DNA from: Pictodentalium vernedei
Taxonomy: Eukaryota > Mollusca > Scaphopoda > Dentaliida > Dentaliidae
Direction: 5' to 3'
Assembly: GCA_031216915.1 (NCBI GenBank)
Contig: CM062294.1
Location: 164,565,455-164,629,454 of the forward strand
DNA length: 64,000 nt
This document shows, in pieces, positions 42,977 through 53,040 of the stretch. The position numbers were made by a program, and so were the translations under genes. Below the pieces are notes generated by a model, which saw only the letters and a program-made list of their open reading frames with translations, ran no database searches and was not told the DNA's origin. How positions within the stretch are numbered: position 1 is the stretch's first letter; each line of letters opens with the position of its first letter.

Positions 42977-44729
42977 CACTATTTTGAACTCTTGTGAAAA
43001 ACTTTGGACAAAATACGATTCGTATTCTTCCTTTCGCAGAGATTTCAGTGACCGCGAAGCACTAAATAAATTGCTCGACCCTGAGTTCTGGCCAGAGGGT
43101 GTTCTGGTGAGAAAATACTTCCCTAAAAGGAAATCTGTTTTGCCAAGTTATATGCCCAGTGTTGCGCCCGGGGTGCTTGAGGCCTGGAATTAACAATAAC
43201 CTCATCATGGGTAGTCTTAGAATTGTATCATGTAACTACAAGTCCGTGAAAAATCCACGCTCTTCAGTTCACCAGCTGTGTGACAATAACGACATTGTTT
43301 TTTGTAAGAACATTGGTTGTTCGATTTTGATATACCTTGGATTTTTTGGAAGTAAATTCAATGTGGGACGCCAATATGGAGGGGTGGCTAACCTGTGGCG
43401 GAAGTCGTTGAGTAACTCAGTTAAATTTATAGGTTATTACGGTTAGGCTGGTGGTCCAGACTCATTATGCCCTGAACATTTGAAACACTGTGGTCAGGTT
43501 TTGATTCCGCTACGCTACTAGTGACACTGGTAAAGGCAATTATTACACACGGTTACATCCCACGTGACATGGCAGATGTAGTTTTAATCCCCTTAGATAA
43601 GAATAAGGATAAGTATCGACTAGTCGCATAAGCAACAATATTGTCAAAACTGCTAGATAAAGTAAGACTAACTCGTTGTTTTATTAATTTGAATACAACC
43701 GACTGTCAGTTTGGCTTCAAAAGAAAACACTCAACTGACAGCTGTATATTTGCTCTCAATGAAATGTTTTGCTTCTGTGTAGATCACGATATTCCAGTCT
43801 TTGTGTGCTTCCGGGGCGTTAGTAAGGCTTTAGATAGAGTTAATCACATCACACTCTTGCGTAAACTGTTATCACGTGATGCACCACTTGCAATCGTTCG
43901 TCTGTTGCATTGTTGGTTTAGAATTCAGCAATTTTGTGTTCGATGGGTACAATCTTTCTCCAATAAATTTACAGTAGGTAACGAGGTGAGACAAGGGGTA
44001 TTCTTTCCCCTACCCTTTCAACGTTTACTTGGACCACCTTAGTACGCGGCTAGGTCGAGCTAGTGTTGGATTTTCCCTGGGTAATGCTATTATAAATCGT
44101 CTTTGCGACGCAGATGATTTATGACTGATATCGCCAGCTGTTAGAGGTCTTCAGATTTTATTTCGTATCTGTGAATTGGAAGCAGCTGATCTCGATCTTT
44201 CATTCCTAAATGTTTTTCGAAACTCAAATTCCCGAATGTATGTATTAACATTTGCGAGTTAAAATTCTTAGACCAATACAAGTATCTTGGACATATTATA
44301 CATACCTCATTGAAAGCTGATTTAGACAACGAAAGACAATACCGAGCCATATGTGTCAGATCTAATCAGTTGATTTTGAAGTTTTCGAACTGTACTCCAT
44401 GTGTCAAAACATTTTTGTTTGAGAAATATTTAACTCCCTTATACTGTTGTCACTTGGGGGCACGGGTCAACCAGGGAAGAATGCGGTCTCACCGTATGTT
44501 ACAACAACGCCTACAGCTCCAGCGAAGATATGACAACTTCTGTAGTGCAAATAAAATGTTTGTGTCGGATAGAGTTCCAACCTTACTTACGCTCATAAGA
44601 AGATTTATGTTTAGCTTTAGAGAAAGAATAACTACCTTTCAGAATGGAATTATCCAGTGTTTGATAAACTCCGTCCTCGCCTTTACGTCACCCCTGGTCA
44701 AAACGTGGAATGACGCCCTGTACTGTTGA
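42977..44729 (+). pseudogene. LINE second unit: ORF1 end, endonuclease start, RT to C-terminus
   Basis: Starts again in ORF1 (SCEKLWTKYDSYSSFRRDF, without the stop seen in the first unit), repeats the endonuclease start (43208-43445) and RT start (43513-43790), then runs on. Further blocks are FVCFRGVSKALDRVNHITLL (first catalytic Asp region now RG-S), VRQGV, a broken DADDL where YADD is expected (about 44108-44122, followed by a stop), LDQYKYLGHIIHTSLKADLD, and the C-terminal segment to the stop at 44729. Dead RT. Confidence 0.82.
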
Positions 44730-45058
44730 CAACACTGTTTTGAAAATCTGAGTACTTAATAATGGTATCTTAAGTAATCTCTGACACTTGCACGGTAAGG
44801 CCCCGCCGATGCATGGGAGAGCTGAGACTTGCCTGTGTTTTTGTCATACAGTCGAAGCTACACTGAGGTTTACCGCCCCTTGATCGAGTCATACATATTC
44901 TCGTTTTTCTCTATAACGTATATCCATCTCGATTTTATATCGAGGGCTCACCTTCAATTTATGCCTATGTATTCGTTTACATTATTTTTTGTTCTTTTTT
45001 CTACTTTGTTCACTATGGACTTCACTGTGTGAAATAAAAGATTTATTCATTTAATGAT

Positions 45059-45200
45059 AAATTGTAATCGTAAATACGGATAAGGGAAACGACAGCCGAT
45101 AGGAAGAACCCAAATGTCCCATTCGAACTTCTTATCAGCCGTCGTTCATTGTGCGAAAGGTCTCTGTTGGAGACAAGGCACCATGATATCTCAAGGAATG
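45059..45200. other. short spacer
   Basis: Between the LINE 3' end and the next element; nothing recognised. Confidence 0.4.
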
Positions 45201-45614
45201 TACAGTATAGTCGCCGTGGGCAGTCACTTTTCCACGTGTCCACAGTGGTTGTGGAAAACCGTGGGCAAATTACCCTTCAACTGCCCACAGAGATTTCTGT
45301 GGGCAGAGGTTTTTCTAGACCGTGGGCATGCTACCTACTTACCCACAGAATTAATAACTAACACGGCGATTCCCGTAGTGTCCACATGATCTGACTTTTT
45401 ATTACACCACTATAATATTTATGTTACGTAATTGTTCTACACGATAGCAATAAGAAAAGAAATCTGTTAACATCGGAACGAGGTCAAAATATCAGACTAG
45501 TTTCTGTTCTTCCCTGTCAGGACAAATTCACGGGATAATCCAACTGACGAAAATGCAGAAACTAAAAAGCTTGTGGACCATGTGATATTTATCTACTCAT
45601 CTGTTTGTCATTTG

Positions 45615-45864
45615 TTAACCTTTTACCTAACGCTAGGAGTAGACGACACTCGTGAAAAAAATTCTTGTGTAACTAAAAATTTTCATTTTGGCTTTCAAAA
45701 CATAGGTTATGACCCCTCATCGGAACGAGCGTGACGCGCTCGTTCGAACGAGGGGTCATAACCTATGTTTTGGAAGCAAAAAATGAAAATATAAAATACA
45801 TTGAATGGCGATTTTCGTCTATAGCGCTGGCCGGTTTTGGCCGTTACGTTAGATAAAGGGTTAA
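45615..45864. mobile_element. TTAA-type MITE, nested
   Basis: TTAACCTTTTACCTAACGCT to GTTAGATAAAGGGTTAA. The palindrome centre is the variant GAGCGTGACGCGCTC. The flanking blocks CATAGGTTATGACCCCTCAT and GCGCTGGCCGGTTTTGGCC are conserved. Confidence 0.9.
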
Positions 45865-46569
45865 ATAAAGGAGGAATATTTCCACCAATTATGAATTTAT
45901 CGTCACCAAATAAGGCCTCTCCTCCTCACGGCTTCATTTTTATCTTCCGCTTCCGCAAAGTTCCGGTTCGTTTTCGCGACAGCTACCGGCTGTCTTCGAA
46001 ATTCGAATCAAAAGTTGAGAGTATAATTTCAGAAAAACAACTCCTACCCCAAGCATTGGTTACTGGGTCATAATCCACCAGTAATGCAGGACTTGTTTAC
46101 CACAATGAACAAGCACTGCTTCACATCCCGGGATCCCCCGGGGGTCGGTCCATTACAGGTGGGGGAAGCACCTCTCGAGTATTCGCTTACCAATGCCTGA
46201 TGTTGGTTTTTAACCCTACTCCCCGTGGATATTAATAAAAGTTAGCCCCAGTGGTCTGCGTCAGACAAGATAGATCCATTAGTCTCGTGCACACAAGTAG
46301 TTTGAAGTTTTTAATCCTTTCAAACGCTGCTGTATATAGTATACACATGCCACTAACTTCTGTAAAACTACTTCAGAAGGATTATAGCAGGTCATAAATC
46401 ATAAACACAAGAGCAGCATTAATTGCCGATCAACATAAGTCAATCAAGTTAATTAATTTAATCATTGATGAATAACAAACAATCTTGCAGAAAAATAATA
46501 ACAACCAAGAGAATAAAAATGTTTGGTTTATATTTTTTCATTCTTTCACTTTAACAATTAAAAATATAC

Positions 46570-47246
46570 ATTGTAATTTATCGATAGGGCCAGGTTAAAA
46601 AAAAACGAAATTAATTCGACGATGCATTTTTATTGTACGTTGAACCATCAGAATTACTCTGAAATTATCCACTACAAAGTGCGAATTTCATATTGCAGTT
46701 TTTAGTGAATAATTCCAAAGTAATTTATCGACAGGGCCAGGTTAAAAAAAACGAAATTAATTTGACGATGTATTTTTATCGAACGCTGAACAATCAGAAT
46801 TACTCCGAAATTATCCACTAAAATGTGTGACATTCATATTGCACATTTTAGTGAATAATTCCGAAGTAATTTATCGATAGGGCCAGGTCCAAAAAAAAAA
46901 TGAAATTAATTTGACGCTTCATTTTTATTGTACGCTGAACAATCAGAATTACTCAGAAATTATCCGCTAAATAGGGCGACTTTCATATTACACTTTTTAG
47001 TGAATAATTCCGAATTAATTTATAGATAGGGTCAGGTTAAAAAAAAACGAAATTAATTTGACGATGCATTTTTATTGCACGCTAAACTATCAGAATTACT
47101 CCGAAATTATCCACTAAAAAGGGCAACATTCATATTGCACTTTTTAGTGAATAATTCCGAAGTAATTTTTCGATAGGGCCAGGTTAAAAAAGAAACGAAA
47201 TTAATTTCACGATGCATTTGTATTGTACGCTGAACAATCAGAATTA
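46570..47246. repeat. 147-bp tandem repeat array, ~4.5 units
   Basis: The anchor GATAGGGCCAGG (or GACAGGG / GATAGGGTCAGG) occurs at 46583, 46730, 46876, 47025 and 47172, giving steps of 147, 146, 149 and 147. Each unit contains an imperfect palindrome of ~80 bp (AATTACTCCGAAATTATCCA with its inverse, around TTCATATTGCAC). It also has GAAATTAATTTGACGATG. Confidence 0.92.
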
Positions 47247-47247
47247 A

Positions 47248-47392
47248 AAAAGGTTCAAGGCCTGGGGGTGCTGTCATGATTAGCCCCTTTTTGCATAAAT
47301 ATATGACATTAAACACAAATAAATAATTAAATAAATTAAATAAATAAATAAATTAAATAAATTAAATAAATTAAATAAATAAATAAATAAAT
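47248..47392. repeat. retroposon-like tail and (AAAT/AAATT)n microsatellite
   Basis: 47248-47314 ends in GACATTAAACACAAATAAAT, similar to the SINE/LINE tails here. It is followed by AAATAAATT units to 47392. Possibly a short retroposon 3' end. Confidence 0.6.
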
Positions 47393-48102
47393 GGGCCTGA
47401 GTACTGGGCGCTAATTACCCCGGGCTGATGTTCCTTTGTCAAAATATTTCCAGGCCGAAAATTCTAGAAGCCGAATGTTCCTCTTCCCGCCCGAGCTTAG
47501 AGTTGTCAACGAAAGCGAACGAATTGTTCAACAGTCGATCGAAAATCAGATTCGGTTTTTCAGAAAGATCATATCAATACATAATTGCATATCAGCGATA
47601 TTCGCAGGTGCACTCTTTTATTTGCAACTATTTTTTTCGTTTTGTACACATTTTTTTTAAAGCACTCGTTCGTAATCAACATGGGTTTGTCACTGTATGT
47701 CTTGTTTTCACAGTGTGGGTTGTGCTATTCACTTTTCAGATTGAGAAAATGTGACGTAATTTTAACAAGTTATCAATTTTTTCCTTTTTGTAAATACAAA
47801 AATGGCCATATACCAGTGCTTGCAAATTGAAATGATGAAGAAATAAATATTTTTAATCAGAGTCATATTCTCTCAAGACGTGTTAAAAATTACTTCCAGT
47901 TACATTTCTGTGGGCAGACGTGTTTCGGATTAATTATGTGGACACTGCCGTCCGGCATTATCATCGTTCAGTAATCTTTTCCACAGAAGTCCACAGGCTT
48001 TTGTCCACAGAACTACATGCCCACAGAAGACCACAGAAACTGCTACCAAACTTATTTCTGTGGACATGTGGAAAAGTGACTGCCCACGGCGACTGTACTG
48101 TA

Positions 48103-48434
48103 TCATAGTAAAATCGGGAGAGTCAAGTAGTTAATGTCAAGGAAGAAGAAATGTCTTGAGGCACGTAAGCTCATTCGCGTTCTTCGCAAAAATATTTAAA
48201 TGGCATTTTTGTGTTCGAAATAATTCACCAGTTCTCGTTTTATGTTGGTGACATTATATTTTCCGGAATTGAATCAAATGCTTAAAACATCGTCATGTAA
48301 CTATGGAATTATTTTTTAGGTTTTTCAACCAGCTCTATTTCCAGTTATAGCCACATACAGAGATGGCCTCGTCCATCAATGCTGCTTGTATCGTCAGCAT
48401 TATTTCCACAATTAAAGACAAATACAGCTTTGCA
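48103..48434. other. no recognisable feature
   Basis: Nothing supported. Confidence 0.4.
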
Positions 48435-48955
48435 TTAACCTTTCACCTAACACGGAAGGCAGACGACGCCTACAAACAAAATTCTTCAATAACTACTTTG
48501 TTTTAATTTTTCGAGTCAAAACATAGCTTATAAACCCACATTGGAATGATCTCAACGCGATCGTTCCAATTAGGGGTCATAAGCTATGTTCTTGAGACAA
48601 AGAATGAAAAGAAAATGAAACAGTTAACCCTTTACCTAACGTAACGGCCAAAACCGGCCAGCGCTATTCTCAAAAATCGCCAATTAATTTTCAAAATATT
48701 TTCATTTTTTTCTCAAAAACATAGGTTATGACCCCTCGTTGGAACGAGCTCGTCGAGCTCGTTCCAACGAGCTCGTCGAGCTCGTTCCAACGAGGGGTCA
48801 TAACCTATGTTTTTGAGACAAAAAATGAAAAAATTTAGTTATTCAAGAATTTTTTTTGCAAGTGTCGTCTGCTTTTCATGTTAGGTAAAGGGTTAATTGT
48901 GACTTTTGCGAATAATGTTGTCCCGTTTTGGCCATTACGTTGGGTAAAGGGTTAA
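48435..48955. mobile_element. older TTAA-type MITE, split by a younger copy
   Basis: TTAACCTTTCACCTAACACG at the left end; GTTGGGTAAAGGGTTAA at 48939-48955. The central palindrome (GGAATGATCTCAACGCGATC...) is more diverged than in other copies. The insertion point of the younger copy is the TTAA within the family's own TTAATTG block. Confidence 0.9.
48624..48896. mobile_element. younger TTAA-type MITE nested in its relative
   Basis: Complete copy bounded by TTAA duplications (48624-48627 and 48893-48896). Its palindrome core is duplicated: GAGCTCGTCGAGCTC occurs twice in tandem with CGTTCCAAC between, lengthening the hairpin relative to other copies. Confidence 0.95.
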
Positions 48956-49335
48956 TGAGCAGCTTCTCGATCTCTCGTTTGGAAAGTCATCATTCGTTCA
49001 TCAAGGTTTCAGTTTTGACTCGTTATAGGAAGACCATGGGTTTTTCAAACCCCAGCAAATTGCAGCAGATGCTGACACTTAACGGATTGTGCTGCATGAC
49101 CCATCTGTATGTGCTATCCTCTGTGGACGTGTGCTCGTGGCGATGCATTGTCAAGAGAGGCTTTTATTACATCCTACCTTTCCCGAAGGCAAGTGATTTA
49201 CGGTATTGATCGATGCCTGTAATGCAGCGGAAGTGTTTTTTGTAAAAATTCAAGTATGTGGTTGAGGCAAAACGTCTGTTGATCTCAAGATTGGCTTGGC
49301 GACAACGCCATCAGTATCTTCAGCCAGTTCAAAAT
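48956..49335. other. no recognisable feature
   Basis: Short frame at 48928-49209 overlaps the MITE end and is not supported. Confidence 0.4.
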
Positions 49336-49571
49336 TTAACCCTTTACCCAACGCAGACGATATCAAAAAATTATTATTTTAAATATTTTTTCAAATTTTT
49401 AAAAAAAATTCAACGAAACCATATCATGTGAACCCTCGTTGGAACGAGCTCCTTTCTCCGAGGGGTCACATGGTATGGTTTTGTTGAAATTTTTTGAAAA
49501 ATATTTTTTTCAACTGCTAAATTTGCATATTACGCGGGCGGATGCGGCCGATTCGATGGGTAAAGGTTTAA
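49336..49571. mobile_element. divergent member of the TTAA MITE family
   Basis: Ends match (TTAACCCTTTACCCAACGCA; GATGGGTAAAGGTTTAA) but the interior differs: CGAAACCATATCATGTGAAC and its inverse replace the usual arms, while CTCGTTGGAACGAGCTC is kept. A sibling subfamily. Confidence 0.8.
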
Positions 49572-50515
49572 ATTCGTATCTTGACTTCAAATATTTCTCC
49601 ACGTCAGGTAGTTGATCTAATGTTACACCAATAGAATTTCTGATGATTAGATATGATTTTCTTTCCCGGAATTGCCTATTACCAAACTCGGTAGGTATAC
49701 TACACACTCGCCTCACATGACGCTAATCTCGGCCGATATGAACCCAGCTAGAGCTGCCCCGATCGATGCGTTACTAGACACAACCATTTTGTTTGTATAA
49801 AATTCATTCACCTTTCTCGCCGAACGCAATCAGGAAATTGTTGTGGGTGACTTGATGCTGAGGTTTTGTATGACGAGGAATTAAGGATGTCAATAATAAA
49901 AGATTAGACAGATGAAGAAAAGAATGAAGAGAGTTACAAAGAAAAGTCAACTTGAACTAAGATTCAAAGTCGTAGATTCGTCGAAGTGGGAGAAGAAATA
50001 GTTCAGCTCTCCGAACGTCGTTACCTCCCCAGTGAGGAAACGTTCAGATATCCGATCTAGGAGAAGGTGAAACGTCGAACTTTGTGAAAAAATGAGAAAC
50101 AACAACACTGTCTCAAAACTGTAAAATATCTTTAACTGCATTCATGACTAAAGTGATGGTGTTTAAAACAAAACTTCTCGTGCAGCTATGACGTCACAAA
50201 ATTCTGGAAATTCAGCTTGTGAATTATAAATCATTATAAATTCCTCCTGCTCGTACGTTACGTCTTCATTACTTTTTCCCTGCAATGGAATACTTCCACA
50301 TTCTTTATTATATAAATATTGTTTATAAAATGACATCTTTTTGACAATCGTGTATTCTGTGTATTCCGAAAGATGGGCCGGGAACTCTCACGACAGGGAC
50401 TTCAACGTTTCTCTATTAGTAGTAGAGAGAGTCAACTTGTACCTTTTTTGCCGGGCCTCGAGGTCATGACCTAGGGCCCAAAATTCCTAGGCCCTTTCTA
50501 GACTCTCCGCACTCC
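49572..50515. other. no recognisable gene
   Basis: Nothing supported before the C-rich repeat block. Confidence 0.4.
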
Positions 50516-51030
50516 TCCCCATGCCCAACGCCCAAGTACGTTAGGCCCTCTTCACCCCTCCCTATACCCAACGCCCAAGCCCGTTAGGCCTCTTCACCCC
50601 TCCCTGTGCCCAGTACCCAAGTCATTTAGTCCCTTTCCAACCCTCACAGTACCTAAAACCGTTAGGCCATCCTCACCCCTCTCCGTGCCAAGGCCGTGAG
50701 TCCCTGTGCCCAAGGTGGAGGCGTTGTTAATGCGCATGTCGTCAACAAGATGGCTGCGCCCATATTGGGCATGCGCAATAACAATTTTCAAGATGGTGGT
50801 GCCCATGATATGCATGACGTCAACAAGATGGCTGTGCCCATATTGGACATGCGCAATAAGGGCGGTGCCCATGATATGCATGACGTCAACAAGATGGCTG
50901 CCCATTCATATTTTAGAGATGCACTCACGCAAAAGAATACAACATAGCGGTCACTGATTTGGGAACGTAGAGGGGTGATGGGGGACTAACGGACTTGGAT
51001 ACAGGGAGGGGTAATAGGCGCCCAAAAGGC
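50516..51030. repeat. C-rich minisatellite, CRE/YY1/NRF1-motif repeats, inverted minisatellite
   Basis: 50516-50690 has ~57-bp units around CCCCTCCCTRTRCCCAACGC and CCCAAG-CCGTTAGG. 50737-50905 has three units of TGACGTCAACAAGATGGCTG followed by CCCATATTGG-CATGCGCAA. 50965-51030 returns the minisatellite in inverse orientation (GAGGGGTGATGGGGGACTAA, CGGACTTGG). The middle part spells CRE (TGACGTCA), YY1-like (CAAGATGGC) and NRF1-like (CATGCGCA) motifs. The repeats keep several frames open on both strands; these are not called as genes. Confidence 0.8.
50737..50905. promoter_or_regulatory. candidate TATA-less promoter-like motif cluster
   Basis: CRE palindromes TGACGTCA at 50815 and 50881 (variant TGTCGTCA at 50737), each followed by AACAAGATGGCTG, with ATGCGCA half-sites at 50770 and 50849. 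The motif combination is typical of TATA-less promoters, but no downstream gene is visible, so function is speculative. Confidence 0.4.
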
Positions 51031-52085
51031 ATGGGCGCTTTGTGCTCTTAGTTTTAATATGTTTGGGGAAACCAGTCAGTACTTTTCATGTCACACACAA
51101 ACAAAGTATTAGATTACATAAACGTTGATTAAAATGGAAGTTTAATTTAAATTTAAACACGGCTTCCCTCATCTAACACAGAATGGGGAGGCTTTCCCCA
51201 TCCCACCTCCATTCCCCCAACCCCTGTTTCAAATACATCTTTGTATCTAAACGTGCATCTGATAACAATACCAACAAACAGTCATAACGGGTCTTGAGTT
51301 ATTCCTCTTACGATTGTGTTGTACATAAACTGTGTCTGAAGGTTTATCATTTGTGTATCGAAATTAAATAATATACTTGCTTGTATAAGGAACTGTTCGT
51401 TAAGTTTGTTTTTGAAACCAGGAGTGGTTATACAATAGATAAAGTGTTTGACCATTGATACACAAACAAATGACCAACAAGGTTTTGATAATATTGTTCC
51501 ACAAACATTTAAACTCAAGTGGTTACCCAAACAGATAAAGGGATAATCTGCCGTGCAAAATCACCCTTGAATTATAACATCTGCATTCTCTCTGAACTGC
51601 TATCGTAAAAGTTCAATGGTTATTATATCTTAATAACTCGCGAGAAAAAAATTCAGTTTTCTTCCTGTTGGGTACAGAGTTACCTGATGCCAGTTTTGTG
51701 GCTAAAGCCGAAACGGAATGAACAAGTCCAAATTTTTCTCTCTGTTAAGTTTTTATTTTCACATAAAATCAGTTTTTACAAAGTAATTAATTGGTTTTAC
51801 TTTCACAGTAGTCAAAATGGATTTGCAGTCAGATTTACAATTCTACAAGTAATTTTTACAAAGCGGAAAATGGTTTTACAGTCAGTTAAAATGGATTTTC
51901 AATCAGTTTTTACAAGTGATTTTACAATTTCACAATAAGTAATTTTTACAACAATAAGAAGTTTTACAATAAGTTTACTGGTAATCATACAATAAACATA
52001 ATTAAATGTTCAGTAACTGTCTTTTGGTTCTGAAAAAAGGGCAGTTTTTGTTGTTGTCGTTTTCTGGAATTTCTCAAGTTATCAT
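51031..52085. other. no gene; T/A-rich low-complexity stretch
   Basis: 51740-51990 repeats words such as AGTAATTTTTACAA, TGGTTTTACAGTCAG and GATTTTACAATT, a loose degenerate array. Elsewhere nothing is supported. Confidence 0.5.
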
Positions 52086-52727
52086 CTAAAGCTGCCTGCA
52101 CATCCAAAAAAACGTGCATTTTCTTAATAATGGATCAAAAAGGTATTTTAGTTTCTCAATTGCGAAATTTTCAGCTTCGTTCATTCCGTAACCTTCCTCA
52201 TCTCGAAGTCGCTGAGCAGTTTTACTAATTTTTCCATAGACCGGATGTTGTCTGAAGTGCCTTACTCGACTCATTGCCTTAACTAATTTCTTACAGAGGG
52301 AAGCTCTCACGCTGTATCTAAAAGCTTCCTTGGCCGCTTTGGTGGCCCTGTCTCTAGGCAAGCCATTTTCTATGTACGACACTTTCAATCTATGAAATTT
52401 AGCTGTATTATCTTCATATGCTCTTATGATTAAAGTGTCTATTATGCTCGTTTCGTCATCTTCCTCCGCTGAATTTTCACTTTCAGTGGTTGTATCACTA
52501 TAGTCTGACTCTGAATATGTGCTCTCGTTAGAATCAGACAAGATATAATCTTTGTTTGACTGAATGCCTTCACCTGCCATCCCAAACCTCTTGAGGCAGT
52601 AGCCATCTTTGTGTGTTTTGCGTGTGAAGGTTCTTGAGAATGCTTTACTACAAAATGTACAGTTGTGGCTCGGCATGTCTTCTTCTTTGAACGCTCTGAG
52701 AACAAATGAGAACTGGGTGGACATCAC
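52086..52727 (-). CDS. C2HC zinc-finger ORF with acidic linker, unrecognised family
   Basis: 213 codons, intact. The first ATG is at 52727, but the likely functional start is Met18 (52676), just before HNCTFCSKAF. Residues 23-44 form a C2HC finger (C23, C26, H39, C44). Residues 63-93 are Ser/Glu/Asp-rich (SDSNESTYSESDYSD...EEDDE). Residues 94-205 look helical, with FRYSVRASLCKKLVKAMSRV and KISKTAQRLRDEEGYGMNEA. It ends CTFFWMCRQL. A similar layout (finger, acidic linker, helical Lys/Arg-rich part) seems to recur in transposon-rich invertebrate genomes, from memory; I cannot name it. The only intact ORF of this size outside the 13-16 kb element. Could be transposon-encoded. Confidence 0.6.
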   Translation of the reverse strand: MMSTQFSFVLRAFKEEDMPSHNCTFCSKAFSRTFTRKTHKDGYCLKRFGMAGEGIQSNKDYILSDSNESTYSESDYSDTTTESENSAEEDDETSIIDTLIIRAYEDNTAKFHRLKVSYIENGLPRDRATKAAKEAFRYSVRASLCKKLVKAMSRVRHFRQHPVYGKISKTAQRLRDEEGYGMNEAENFAIEKLKYLFDPLLRKCTFFWMCRQL

Positions 52728-52764
52728 GATTTATAAGACAGAGGAGAGTAGCCTCAAATATGCG

Positions 52765-53005
52765 CATGCCTACATCAGTTTTACATACGTGCACATCGGT
52801 TTTAAACATGTGCACATCAGTTTTACATAAGTGCACATCAGGTTTACATACGGACACATTGGATTTAAACATGCACACATAGCTTTTACACATGGGCACA
52901 TCAGTTTTACACAAGGACACATCGGTTTTACATTTGGGCACATCAGTTTTACATTTGGGCACATCGGTTTTACATATGGGCACATCGGTTTTAAAGCACA
53001 TTGTG
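52765..53005. repeat. 21-bp minisatellite, ~11 units
   Basis: Units of the form CATCRGTTTTACATNYGGGCA repeat without spacers. Because 21 is a multiple of three, open heptapeptide repeats appear on both strands (HIGFTYG on plus, CKTDVPM on minus). It lies immediately 5' of the zinc-finger ORF. Confidence 0.93.
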
Positions 53006-53040
53006 AATTTTCACATACGCACATACGAGTATTTGAGGCT

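Larger units (their letters stand above)
39421..45058 (+). mobile_element. non-LTR retrotransposon (CR1/L2-like), rearranged
   Basis: A plus-strand LINE with two 5' monomers, ORF1, endonuclease and RT remnants, and a 3' end near AATAAAAGATTTATTCATTT (45035-45055). An ~814-bp internal segment (ORF1 end, endonuclease start, RT start) is tandemly duplicated (about 40911-42976 and 42977-43790), and the first unit carries a 1.24-kb foldback insertion. The endonuclease-to-RT junction is a deletion shared by both units, so it preceded the duplication. The clade is inferred from the RT and ORF1 style. Confidence 0.85.
45203..48100. mobile_element. 2.9-kb pogo-like non-autonomous element
   Basis: TA-flanked (45201-45202 and 48101-48102). 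The inverted ends start CAGTAYAGTCGCCGTGGGCA and run on through GTCACTTTTCCAC. Both subterminal regions (45240-45360 and 47905-48060) contain many CCACAG / TGTGGGCA words in both orientations. CAGT termini with a TA target suit the pogo branch of Tc1/mariner. The interior has a TTAA MITE, a 147-bp tandem array and an AAAT-rich microsatellite but no transposase. Confidence 0.8.

Noticed and set aside
46570..47246. 147-bp period as evidence for nucleosome phasing function
   Set aside because: Length coincidence alone is not evidence; kept only as a remark.
50594..50957. Overlapping ORFs on both strands through the CRE/YY1 repeats
   Set aside because: They arise because the repeats lack stops in several frames; the peptides are simple repeats with no coding signature.
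52765..53005. Array of short direct repeats, CRISPR-like at first sight
   Set aside because: Units are contiguous 21-bp repeats without unique spacers, in eukaryotic DNA; this is a minisatellite.
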